A stretch of DNA of 37,454 nt, from NCBI GenBank assembly GCA_029938555.1, contig JAOZUR010000026.1:1-37454 (forward strand), in the 5' to 3' direction. The position numbers and the translations under genes were made by a program. Source of the DNA: Candidatus Sabulitectum sp. Its GTDB lineage: Bacteria; Fermentibacterota; Fermentibacteria; Fermentibacterales; JCC-6. Position 1 is the first letter of the stretch. Each line of letters starts with the position of its first letter. Below the pieces are notes generated by a model. It made no database searches. It saw only the letters and a list, made by a program, of their open reading frames with translations, and was not told where the DNA came from. Below are positions 24,527-31,728 of the stretch, piece by piece.

Positions 24527-25047
24527 GATTTGTCACCGATAGAGAGCATTTTGAAATGCTGGTTGAAGAAGGAATACTGAAAGCAAAATTCAGGATTTGG
24601 ATTGCAACAGCCAATGTGAAGGATTTACATATTCCAGGGGGAGGCAGGCGAAGCCTTCCCCTGTTACATCACTTTGCAAAGCTGCAGCGTACAGGCGTAA
24701 CAATCAGAATTCTTCACGGGGCAAAACCATCCACCCCTTTCCGAAATACCCTTGCTGAGCTTTCTGAACTTCATCAAGGTGAGGGATTCGAGATGCAACT
24801 TTGCCCTAGGGTTCATTCAAAAATAATTATTGTTGATAACAAATTCGCTTATACTGGAAGTGCAAATCTTACTGGCGCTGGCATCGGGGCAAAATCAACA
24901 AGGAACAGAAATTTTGAATGTGGAGTGATTACAGAAAAATCTGATGAAATCCAGCTATTGGAAGAGTACTTTGACAATATCTGGATGGGTTCATTCTGCG
25001 AAAAATGTGGCAGAAGGTCGGTCTGCTCAACTCCCGTGTTTAGTTAA
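24523..25047 (+). CDS. Single-HKD phospholipase D-like protein with a cysteine cluster
   Basis: The 174-residue protein has one HKD motif, H98-S-K100-I-I-I-V-D105, followed by T-G-S-A-N-L-T, as in bacterial PLD-superfamily nucleases such as Nuc or the BfiI type. Those enzymes act as dimers, and a phospholipase normally has two motifs, so a nuclease or phosphodiesterase is the better guess. The C-terminus carries C159-E-K-C162 and C168, with C133 nearby, which may bind zinc. It has no signal peptide. The ATG overlaps the stop of the Tim44/TerB gene as ATGA, so co-translation with that membrane protein is likely. The 168 bases after it (25048-25215) hold no supported gene. Confidence 0.85.
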   Translation: MRFVTDREHFEMLVEEGILKAKFRIWIATANVKDLHIPGGGRRSLPLLHHFAKLQRTGVTIRILHGAKPSTPFRNTLAELSELHQGEGFEMQLCPRVHSKIIIVDNKFAYTGSANLTGAGIGAKSTRNRNFECGVITEKSDEIQLLEEYFDNIWMGSFCEKCGRRSVCSTPVFS

Positions 25048-25215
25048 TCAAATCGCTTCAAATCAGCAGACAGTGATAACCAGTTTATTGCAGATTGAGC
25101 CACTGTTCTGTTGCATTTGTTTGTTCGGCGTATTATTCCTGCCGGGAATCTGTTCGAAATACAAGTTCTCAAGGGTAATTATCTTCAAAAATGATGATAA
25201 GCCAATTGACGACAT

Positions 25216-25596
25216 TTACCTTCTGAAATTGTTAATTATTATGTTGTAAGCCATTCTTGCTTCTTCAAAGTGATATCTGATTTCCATGCTACCACTCTGC
25301 TTCGGATTGAATATTGACGGATCAAAAGCAATTACAAGCACTTTGTTGTCCACTACTGAAAAATTTATACTTTTTATATTTTTTTCTTCAAAAGGCAAAT
25401 GAATGATTTTTTTTCTAAAAGCATAACCAACAATCCGTTTGTTTGATACACCCAAAGAACCCCAAACTACTTCTCTTTTGTTACGAAAACTTCTTCCTGG
25501 TGCTTTCAAACGAAAATACACAATTGTAATCCGTACTTTTTCCGCTACAAAAAGCAAACTTTCTTCTTCAAGATAACTCCTTGTTTTTGCAGGCAA
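25216..25596 (-). CDS. Small protein with a bacterial PH-like fold, uncertain start
   Basis: From the TTG at 25596 the protein has 126 residues. Its pattern of short strands (W-G-S-L-G-V-S-N-K-R-I-V-G-Y, then L-P-F-E-E-K-N-I-K-S-I-N, K-V-L-V-I-A-F-D) and a final helix recall a bacterial PH-like domain, as in YokE or SHOCT-linked PH proteins. Confidence in the family is modest. The start is doubtful: the TTG has no usable ribosome binding site. The frame continues upstream with protein-like sequence (S-A-L-T-E-K-I-V-D-F-F-K-P) to an ATC at 25644 that follows AGGAAAG by 6 bases. No ATG or GTG lies in that extension. It faces the PLD gene in convergent orientation. Confidence 0.55.
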   Translation of the reverse strand: MPAKTRSYLEEESLLFVAEKVRITIVYFRLKAPGRSFRNKREVVWGSLGVSNKRIVGYAFRKKIIHLPFEEKNIKSINFSVVDNKVLVIAFDPSIFNPKQSGSMEIRYHFEEARMAYNIIINNFRR

Positions 25597-25766
25597 CCTG
25601 GATGGCTTAAAGAAATCTACTATTTTTTCTGTTAATGCACTGATAAAAAACTTTCCTACTTTCTTGTATATTGTATTAGATACGTACTGTTGATTATTGG
25701 TCTACGAATCAACAACTGCAATATGTTATATTTTTTTGTAACAAACTATTCCTTATGGAGAGAGAA

Positions 25767-26792
25767 ATGAAAAGTCTATCAACTGAACAATTAAAAGAAC
25801 TGCACAAACTGGCAAATGCTGTTATGGATCAAAAACCATGGACGCTTATTCCTGAAGAAATGGTGTTTGGAGTTCAGTTGGCACAAGAGAATGCATACGT
25901 TGGATTCATAGGCTCTATGGGGCAATCTATTGGCTTAATGGCTTACATGGGTGAAGTTGCAATTAACAGAATCAGATTCCTTAATAATCCGGAAACCCTT
26001 ATGGATACACCAATTCTTTCCGTAACATTTGAGTCAGAAGAAAATATGGAAAATCACGAAATAGAATTGATGGAAGAACTGGATCTTTCACCAAACAATT
26101 TTGACCTTTTTCCTTCATTCCGGGTAAATGAACCTGGTTTCTTCCCTTGGTCATTCAGCAGCGAAGACGCAGACAAGTTCATTACCATATTACAGCAAAC
26201 ACTCATGGTGCTTAAAGCCGGTAATTTTAAGAATTTTGCAGATTTTGAATTAGAGAACCAAAAATGCCTGTACAGAATAAAACAAAAAAATGGTAAGTGG
26301 GTATCATCTGTTCGTCCTATACCAACCACAAAAAAAAATCTAGTTGTACCTCCTTCAAAAGACATCATTGAAGCACTTAACAAGTTACCTGTTACTGTTA
26401 AATCTGTTCAAGCTGGCTGCTTTACTCTTCCAACACCTCTAGGAGATCAGGAGAAACCCAATCTGGGTTATTTTATACTAATACTTGATCCCGAAACTGA
26501 AGAAATAATCGCCCATGATTTGTATATGGAAACACAGCGCGAGAATACGGCACTTAACCGAATCCTTACAACACTAATTCAAGGAGAAATACGACCTTTT
26601 ACAATCGAAATTTCAGAGAACAATAGGCTAAGTGACCTTATTGATGAACTGAAGCCAATTGAGCTGCCTATTCACATAAAAATGGAAGAGTCACTGCCTC
26701 TATTAGAAAGCTTATCCACTGACCTTTTCAACTCTATTCTAAATGAAGAAATGGATGATGATCATGTTTGTGATCATCACCCTGAATCTTGA
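25767..26792 (+). CDS. DUF7309/DUF6930-like hypothetical protein
   Basis: From the ATG at 25767, which follows GGAGAGAGAA, the protein has 341 residues. An ATG at 25755 is also open but has no ribosome binding site. The N-terminal half (W-T-L-I-P-E-E-M-V-F-G-V, then G-S-M-G-Q-S-I-G-L-M-A-Y) resembles DUF7309. The C-terminal half (I-R-P-F-T-I-E-I-S... L-P-L-L-E-S-L) resembles DUF6930. These occur together in uncharacterised cytoplasmic proteins, and no function is known. The last residues are acidic and His/Cys-rich (D-D-D-H-V-C-D-H-H), possibly metal-binding, and are encoded by an inverted repeat. It converges on the split permease genes with only 4 bases between stops. Confidence 0.65.
   Translation: MKSLSTEQLKELHKLANAVMDQKPWTLIPEEMVFGVQLAQENAYVGFIGSMGQSIGLMAYMGEVAINRIRFLNNPETLMDTPILSVTFESEENMENHEIELMEELDLSPNNFDLFPSFRVNEPGFFPWSFSSEDADKFITILQQTLMVLKAGNFKNFADFELENQKCLYRIKQKNGKWVSSVRPIPTTKKNLVVPPSKDIIEALNKLPVTVKSVQAGCFTLPTPLGDQEKPNLGYFILILDPETEEIIAHDLYMETQRENTALNRILTTLIQGEIRPFTIEISENNRLSDLIDELKPIELPIHIKMEESLPLLESLSTDLFNSILNEEMDDDHVCDHHPES
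26756..26779. repeat. Perfect 9-base inverted repeat at the end of a gene
   Basis: TGATGATCA (26756-26764), loop TGTTTG, and TGATCATCA (26771-26779) form a perfect hairpin lying inside the last codons of the gene that stops at 26792. No T-run follows, so it is not a standard intrinsic terminator. It sits at the junction of convergent genes, where a stem in both transcripts could slow polymerase or protect RNA ends. The repeat also explains the D-D-D-H-x-C-D-H-H tail of the protein. Confidence 0.5.
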
Positions 26793-26796
26793 ACGG

Positions 26797-27315
26797 TTAA
26801 TCGGGGGATTTCATCTGCCATTTTGAAGCTTTCAGATACCTACCGAATAAAATTGAGGAAATCACCACAAGAGGAATTGAAACGAGCAACCGGACGAGGG
26901 TAAACTTTACTCCCATAAAAGATGCTTCAAAAATTATCATAGGTATTCTACAAACTGCAGCAAACCCTATATAAGCAAGAACTACCTGTATTTTAGCTCC
27001 TTTTTCGTAAAGAGCCCAGGCAACTGGAAAGGCCACATACAGTCCGCCAACGGTGGTTCCAGCAAGCAACATCACCCAGATAAAGCTCAAAAAAGATGAG
27101 TCCTCACCAAGGTGTTTTTCAACCTTTTCTTTACTTACCCATACCTGAAACAAACCAATAAGAATAAATGCACCAGGAAGTATCTTCAACATTGACAAGG
27201 TGAAAGATAAAAAATTAGAGCCAATTTCTTTTCCAGGCTGATAACCAGTAGTTAAAGAAAAAACTATAAAAATTGCATATATCAAAGCAAGAATCACAGG
27301 AAATTTTGCTTTCAT
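26797..27315 (-). CDS. Second half of a split UPF0718/ArsP-like permease
   Basis: The protein starts at the ATG at 27315 (172 residues); the open frame upstream of it lies within the other permease gene and is not protein-like. It has about five membrane helices and the half-repeat pattern K-H-L-G-E-D-S followed by V-G-G-L-Y-V-A-F-P and C-R-I-P. The neighbouring gene carries the matching first repeat. Families such as UPF0718 (YraQ/ArsP) have both repeats in one chain of about 300-350 residues, so this pair probably assembles as a heterodimer. ArsP exports methylarsenicals, but no arsenic gene is seen here and the substrate is unknown. The start overlaps the stop of its partner as ATGA. Confidence 0.75.
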   Translation of the reverse strand: MKAKFPVILALIYAIFIVFSLTTGYQPGKEIGSNFLSFTLSMLKILPGAFILIGLFQVWVSKEKVEKHLGEDSSFLSFIWVMLLAGTTVGGLYVAFPVAWALYEKGAKIQVVLAYIGFAAVCRIPMIIFEASFMGVKFTLVRLLVSIPLVVISSILFGRYLKASKWQMKSPD

Positions 27316-27794
27316 ATAACAACCTCCGCAAAAACTAAACCGGTAATTATAGCTACAATCATGGCTATAACTAACCCGATACCATTTCTGAACAAAGCTG
27401 TTTTTATTCCAAAATACGCTTTCTCTATTGGCAAAGTTACAAGACCAACCATCATCAAAGTGGTTGTAAATGCCGACAATACCATATAAGGAACACCCTG
27501 AGCTCTTAGAATTCCACACAGCGGGAAAGCAATAAATCCAGGCATAAGGGCAATGGAGCCAACAAGCATGGCGATTCCCATTCCACTAATTAGATCTTCC
27601 TCACCAAGGTAATGTTTAATCACATCATCAGGCATGAGAAACAAAGATATGGAAACTAGAATAAGCATTACAGCAAAATTAGGTGCAATGGTGCTGAATT
27701 TTTTCCATGCAATCTTCAATGCCTTCACAGTTTTTCTTTTGTTTGCCCCAAAAGAAATCAAAAGTAAAAGAACAGTAACTCCATAAAAAATCAT
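27312..27794 (-). CDS. First half of a split UPF0718/ArsP-like permease
   Basis: The 160-residue protein has about five membrane helices. Its half-repeat pattern is K-H-Y-L-G-E-E-D followed by L-M-P-G-F-I-A-F-P-L-C-G-I-L, parallel to the next gene. The F-P-L element in each half is likely at the transport site. The ATG at 27794 follows GAAGG, and only 9 bases separate it from the stop of the 49-codon gene upstream. The C-terminal coding end overlaps its partner by 4 bases. Two separate half-size genes are a known variant of this family. Confidence 0.75.
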   Translation of the reverse strand: MIFYGVTVLLLLISFGANKRKTVKALKIAWKKFSTIAPNFAVMLILVSISLFLMPDDVIKHYLGEEDLISGMGIAMLVGSIALMPGFIAFPLCGILRAQGVPYMVLSAFTTTLMMVGLVTLPIEKAYFGIKTALFRNGIGLVIAMIVAIITGLVFAEVVI

Positions 27795-27803
27795 TTAAAC
27801 CTT

Positions 27804-27953
27804 CTATTTCTCTACAAATTGGTCTTGTAATAAGTTAACATCGTTTTTATTAAAAACTTTCAGCAAATCTTCCCTAGCGATACCGAAAATATCAATATCA
27901 GAATATGTATGTATATGTGTCTCTTTCTCCATTTTTGCAAGGCTTAACACCAT
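27804..27953 (-). CDS. 49-residue soluble micro-protein leading the permease operon
   Basis: This short gene has a strong AAGGAG 6 bases before an ATG at 27953 and runs 49 codons to TAG. The protein (M-V-L-S-L-A-K-M-E-K... E-D-L-L-K-V-F-N-K-N-D-V-N-L-L-Q-D-Q-F-V-E-K) has no membrane segment, a His-x-His, and a helical second half. It lies 9 bases upstream of the first permease gene, on the same strand, so it is very likely in the same transcript. I do not recognise a family. Good translation signals and tight spacing are the evidence. The promoter of the divergent gene lies just beyond its start. Confidence 0.65.
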   Translation of the reverse strand: MVLSLAKMEKETHIHTYSDIDIFGIAREDLLKVFNKNDVNLLQDQFVEK

Positions 27954-27983
27954 GTTTTCTCCTTCATCTTTTGCATACGCCTC

Positions 27984-28012
27984 TTGACCGAGTTAAAAAA
28001 TTAGGCTATGAA
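27984..28012 (+). promoter_or_regulatory. Promoter of the secreted-protein gene at 28055
   Basis: TTGACC (27984-27989), a 17-base spacer and TATGAA (28007-28012) form a good promoter. The expected start of transcription is near 28019, which coincides with an in-frame ATG and therefore argues that translation really begins at the ATG at 28055. I saw no convincing promoter for the leftward micro-gene and permease unit in the same spacer. Confidence 0.6.
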
Positions 28013-28054
28013 TAGTGTATGGAGTTCAAAACGAAAAACGGAAGGAAAGTTAAA

Positions 28055-28717
28055 ATGAGATATCTTTTAGTGGCTATGACACTTCTTGTGGCATCTTTTG
28101 CAGTTGCTGACTGGAGTGAAAACTTCGATTCTTACGCTGCTGGCAGTGGTCTGTCAGGGCAGGGTGGCTGGTTCCCATGGGACAATAACCCTGCAGGCGA
28201 TGCTTACATTAGCACTGTTCAGGCCAGAAGTGGTGCAAACTCTGTGGATATTACACCATCTTCAGACATCGTTCAGGAATTTAATGTTATGTCCGGTACA
28301 CCAACAATCACAGCCTGGAATTATATTCCAACAGGTTCAACAGGTGATCAGTTCTTCATTCTTCTTACAGTTTACATGGGTGCCGACAGTGACTGGGCTC
28401 TTCAGTTGAAGTTTGCCTGTGACGATAGTCAGCTTATCGTAAGTGAAGGAACAGCAATTGTTCCTATAGTTTACGACCAGTGGGTTGAAGTAAAGGTTGA
28501 AATCGATCTTGGTGCAGATCAGCAGAAAATCTACTATAACGGTACTCTTATTGATACCATTCCATGGAGCCCAACCACCATGATTTATCAGTTTGATGCT
28601 CTTGATTTATTCAGTGATGGCGGAAGTTCAATTTACTGGGATGACATCTCTGTAGTTGGAGAGACACAGATGGCTCTTGCACCAAGCACATGGGCAACAA
28701 TTAAAGCTACGTTCTAA
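28055..28717 (+). CDS. Secreted protein with a jelly-roll-like domain and TWATIKA-type tail
   Basis: Translation starts at the ATG at 28055, after GGAAGGAAAG; an ATG at 28019 is in frame but falls at the expected start of transcription. The 220-residue protein has a cleavable signal peptide (about 18 residues, ending S-F-A-V-A). The mature part (F-D-S-Y-A-A-G-S-G-L, later V-E-V-K-V-E-I-D and W-D-D-I-S-V) has the beta-rich pattern of a LamG/concanavalin-like domain, often carbohydrate-binding. It ends in A-P-S-T-W-A-T-I-K-A-T-F, close to the tail of the truncated protein at 1-142. It lacks the longer T9SS sorting domain of the 34425 protein. Own promoter and terminator make it a single-gene unit. 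Confidence 0.85.
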   Translation: MRYLLVAMTLLVASFAVADWSENFDSYAAGSGLSGQGGWFPWDNNPAGDAYISTVQARSGANSVDITPSSDIVQEFNVMSGTPTITAWNYIPTGSTGDQFFILLTVYMGADSDWALQLKFACDDSQLIVSEGTAIVPIVYDQWVEVKVEIDLGADQQKIYYNGTLIDTIPWSPTTMIYQFDALDLFSDGGSSIYWDDISVVGETQMALAPSTWATIKATF

Positions 28718-28737
28718 GAATCTTTGAATACCATATT

Positions 28738-28768
28738 GGGAGTCGAGTAATCGGCTCCCTTTTCTTTT
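28738..28768 (+). terminator. Intrinsic terminator after the secreted-protein gene
   Basis: GGGAGTCGA (28738-28746) and TCGGCTCCC (28751-28759) form a 9-position stem with one mismatch and a 4-base loop, followed by TTTTCTTTT. It lies 20 bases after the stop codon at 28717. Confidence 0.85.
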
Positions 28769-28783
28769 ATGCATTCAAAGATA

Positions 28784-28812
28784 TTGCGTGATCCTTCTTA
28801 ATATATTATTAT
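28784..28812 (+). promoter_or_regulatory. Candidate promoter of the first hybrid kinase
   Basis: TTGCGT (28784-28789), a 17-base spacer and TATTAT (28807-28812) precede the ATG at 28856 by 43 bases. The boxes are moderate. The ribosome binding site GAAGGG lies in a small possible hairpin (AGAAG with CTTCT) just before the ATG, which could limit translation. Confidence 0.35.
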
Positions 28813-28855
28813 TAAAAACTCTTACTGAGTAATTTAAAGAAGGGTCTATCTTCTG

Positions 28856-31468
28856 ATGAGTAATAATCAGGTAAATCAAAAAAATGTAAAAATGCAGCTG
28901 GAACGATTGCATCAAATCGAAAAAACTTTCCAAAGAATCAGAAAATTAATCATTACTGAAAAAAATACAAATAATTTGATTTCACTCTTTTGCAACTTGC
29001 TTGTGGAAACCGGTTCCTACGCCGCCAGTTGGATTATTCTTTTTGATGAAAATCAAACTCCAACAGCATCTGCTCAATCTGGTATAAAACAAGACTTCCC
29101 TGTTCTTCTTAAACACTTTCAAGAAAATAAATTAAATCCGTGTTCAAAGGCGGCGTTAGAACAAACCGGTGTAATCTTAATCAACGACCCTAAAATTTCT
29201 TGCAAGCAATGTGCCCTTCATGGTAAGCTTCCAAATCACAAGGCTTTCACTATTAGGATCGAACATGATAATCAAGTATTTGGGTTACTATCAGTTGAAG
29301 TATCAAAAAAAATTGCTTTAGCTGAAGGTGAGGTTGAACTTTTTGCAGAACAGGCTGTAAACCTTGCTTTAGCTCTTCATGCTTTAGAAATGAAAAAAGA
29401 GCAGGAAGAAAATCAAAAATTTCTAACTATTATGTCAAACACTGCCAAGTTCTTTTTAGAGGTGTCAGATACTCAAGAGCTCTATAAATGTATAGCAAAT
29501 GACCTTTTGAAACTGTCAGGAGGCCATGCCTATATTATTGTTGCTTCAATCGACAATAAGGAAAAAGAATTCACAGTTCAAGCAATTGCCGGGTGGAGCA
29601 AAATTATTCAGAAGGCTTCACAAATTTTTAATGAAAATCCTATCGGAGTTTCAACAACACCTAACGAAGAAATTATTATTCCTCTTCATTGCGGTAAATT
29701 AAATTTGTTTGATGGTGACTTATACACTATGCTCAAGGGAACAAAATCCAAACAAACTTGCAAAACTATTACTTTACTTGCAAAAATTGGTGACATTTAC
29801 CATATAGGCTTAACAAAAGACAGTAAACTTTTCGGCAACATCACAATTCTTCAGAAAAAAGCCCATAAGAATCCACTTAACAGCCAAATAATAGAAGCCT
29901 TTGTCAATCAAGCTGCGATTGCATTACAAAAACATCATACAGAAAATGAACTTATCCAAAGCGAAAAAAGGTTTAGATTTTTAGCTGAAAATTCACTGGA
30001 TTGTATCTGGATGATTAATTCAGAACTTGAATTTACTTATGTAAGCCCTTCTGTTAAACTTCTACTTGATTATACCCCAGAAGAGATTATTGGAACAAAA
30101 CTAAGCTCATATTTCACTTCGGAAGAATTTTCTAATTTTTCCACTCGTATTTATGATTTTATATCAGAAGACAATTCAATTTTATCAACGCCATTACAAA
30201 CTGTGATGATAAGAAAGAACAAAGAAAAGGTACATGTCGAAATCACCTACAAACTTGTTATTGGAGCAAACAAGAAACTTCTAGGGCTTCAAGGAACAAC
30301 AAGAAATGTTTCAAATAGAGTTAAAATCGAAAAAGAACTTCAAAACATTGAGAAGCTTAAAAGCGTAGGGCTTCTAGCCGGTGGCATAGCACATGACTTT
30401 AACAATATTCTCACAGGAGTTTATGGAAATATCTCTCTAGCATTAAACACCCTTCCTAAGGATACTCGCGAGTACAAATATCTTACAGAAGCCAATGGCT
30501 CAATGAATCGAGCAATTCGACTAACTAAGCAACTACTCATTTTTGCAAAAGGCGGAGAGCCAATCAAAGAAAATATTAGAATTAGTTCTCTGATTAAAAA
30601 CGTTGTCAAATTTGATCTCTCTGGAAGCAGTATTCTTCCAATTTTTCGCAAGGAAGAAAATTTATGGATAACTGATGCAGACAAAGGTCAGATTCAACAA
30701 GTGTTTTCGAATTTAACGGTAAATGCCCGGCATGCTATGCCAAACGGTGGACATATTTATGTAAATTTAACTAATGAAAAAATAAATCATCATTCAGTTC
30801 TAAGAAAAGGGAATTACATAAAAATTATATTCAAAGACGAGGGCTTTGGCATTGAATCCGAAAATCTTGACAGAATCTTTGAACCATATTTCACAACAAA
30901 GGCTGAAGGCAGTGGTTTAGGCCTCTCTACTGTGTATTCAATAATTGCAAAACACGATGGGTTCGTTAAGGTCTCTTCTAAAAAAAACAAAGGAACTACT
31001 TTTGCAATATTCCTTCCAGCTTCTACTAAAATAGAGAACAGAACTCCTGATAAAGATTCTCCAGTTTCTAAATTTATAAGTAAGAAGAAATACAGAATAC
31101 TGGTAATGGATGATGAACAAATTATTTGCGACTTACTGACTGAAATGCTGGAATTACTAGGGTATGAATCAGATTTTGCAAACGAAGGTAATGAAACCAT
31201 AAAAAAATACAGAAACTCACTTCAAACAAACAATCCATACGACATTATGATTATGGATTTAACTATTCCAGGTGGGAAAGGGGGACTGGAAACAGTAAAA
31301 GAAATTCTTCAACTTAACCCAGATGCCAAGGTTATTGTATCAAGCGGTTACGGCCATGGGAAAATCATGTCAGATTATAAGGAATACGGGTTTATTGATA
31401 TTGCTCCAAAACCATATACCATTGATAACCTACAGGAAATTTTACACAGAGTCCTTCCGTCCAGTTAA
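28856..31468 (+). CDS. Hybrid sensor histidine kinase (GAF-GAF-PAS-HisKA-HATPase-REC), first copy
   Basis: The 870-residue protein lacks membrane segments and should be cytoplasmic. An N-terminal helix leads to a GAF-like domain (about 25-180) with a conserved cysteine set: P-C-S-K, then C-K-Q-C-A-L-H. This may bind metal or a cluster. A second GAF-like region follows (about 200-360), then a PAS domain (about 368-490). The kinase core has H513 in I-A-H-D-F-N-N-I-L, an ATPase domain with N-L-T-V-N-A-R-H-A-M and G-S-G-L-G-L-S-T-V, and a C-terminal receiver with D752-D753 and phosphoacceptor D801. The next gene encodes a close paralogue. No output regulator is adjacent, so phosphotransfer to an unlinked protein is expected. 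Confidence 0.93.
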   Translation: MSNNQVNQKNVKMQLERLHQIEKTFQRIRKLIITEKNTNNLISLFCNLLVETGSYAASWIILFDENQTPTASAQSGIKQDFPVLLKHFQENKLNPCSKAALEQTGVILINDPKISCKQCALHGKLPNHKAFTIRIEHDNQVFGLLSVEVSKKIALAEGEVELFAEQAVNLALALHALEMKKEQEENQKFLTIMSNTAKFFLEVSDTQELYKCIANDLLKLSGGHAYIIVASIDNKEKEFTVQAIAGWSKIIQKASQIFNENPIGVSTTPNEEIIIPLHCGKLNLFDGDLYTMLKGTKSKQTCKTITLLAKIGDIYHIGLTKDSKLFGNITILQKKAHKNPLNSQIIEAFVNQAAIALQKHHTENELIQSEKRFRFLAENSLDCIWMINSELEFTYVSPSVKLLLDYTPEEIIGTKLSSYFTSEEFSNFSTRIYDFISEDNSILSTPLQTVMIRKNKEKVHVEITYKLVIGANKKLLGLQGTTRNVSNRVKIEKELQNIEKLKSVGLLAGGIAHDFNNILTGVYGNISLALNTLPKDTREYKYLTEANGSMNRAIRLTKQLLIFAKGGEPIKENIRISSLIKNVVKFDLSGSSILPIFRKEENLWITDADKGQIQQVFSNLTVNARHAMPNGGHIYVNLTNEKINHHSVLRKGNYIKIIFKDEGFGIESENLDRIFEPYFTTKAEGSGLGLSTVYSIIAKHDGFVKVSSKKNKGTTFAIFLPASTKIENRTPDKDSPVSKFISKKKYRILVMDDEQIICDLLTEMLELLGYESDFANEGNETIKKYRNSLQTNNPYDIMIMDLTIPGGKGGLETVKEILQLNPDAKVIVSSGYGHGKIMSDYKEYGFIDIAPKPYTIDNLQEILHRVLPSS

Positions 31469-31728
31469 TAAATACATGCGGCACTGTATATTATCTTATT
31501 AAATAAAAGCACAATAAATCAATCCCCAGTTTTGTAGGTATTTCTTCTGTGAAAAAGCAAAAGAGCTTCTCTAGTTTCACTGTAAAATTCACCAAGAACT
31601 GGAGTAAGCAAAACCAGGAAAGCATCATTGACATACTATTTCAAGCCATTGCGAAACCTGCGCGAAATTTATATTGTTAACCATTGCTATTGAACAATAA
31701 TGAACTGAAGAAAAGGTATCTACCATTT
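31469..31728. other. Intergenic spacer between paralogous kinases, possible gene remnants
   Basis: About 260 bases without an accepted gene. A leftward open stretch of 38 codons without a start (codons within about 31519-31632; reads like D-A-F-L-V-L-L-T-P-V-L-G-E-F-Y-S) and a rightward GTG-led 43-codon stretch both look vaguely protein-like, but neither has translation signals. They may be remnants of sequence that once lay between the duplicated genes. No clear terminator or promoter was seen. Confidence 0.3.

Noticed and set aside
25048-25215. Leftward protein-like stretch after the PH-like gene
   Set aside because: There is no start codon with translation signals and the stretch is separated from the gene by a stop, so it is treated as non-coding.
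24944-25249. Rightward 101-codon frame over the end of the PLD gene
   Set aside because: It starts inside the PLD gene in another frame, has no ribosome binding site, and runs into the convergent PH-like gene.
27316-27519. N-terminal extension of the second permease gene
   Set aside because: The extension is antisense to nothing but overlaps the first permease gene in another frame and reads as Cys/Tyr/Trp-rich non-protein-like sequence. The ATG at 27315 overlaps its partner's stop as ATGA.
31469-31728. Possible mobile element between the paralogous kinases
   Set aside because: No terminal inverted repeats, target duplication or transposase-like frame could be found. Tandem duplication explains the pair better.
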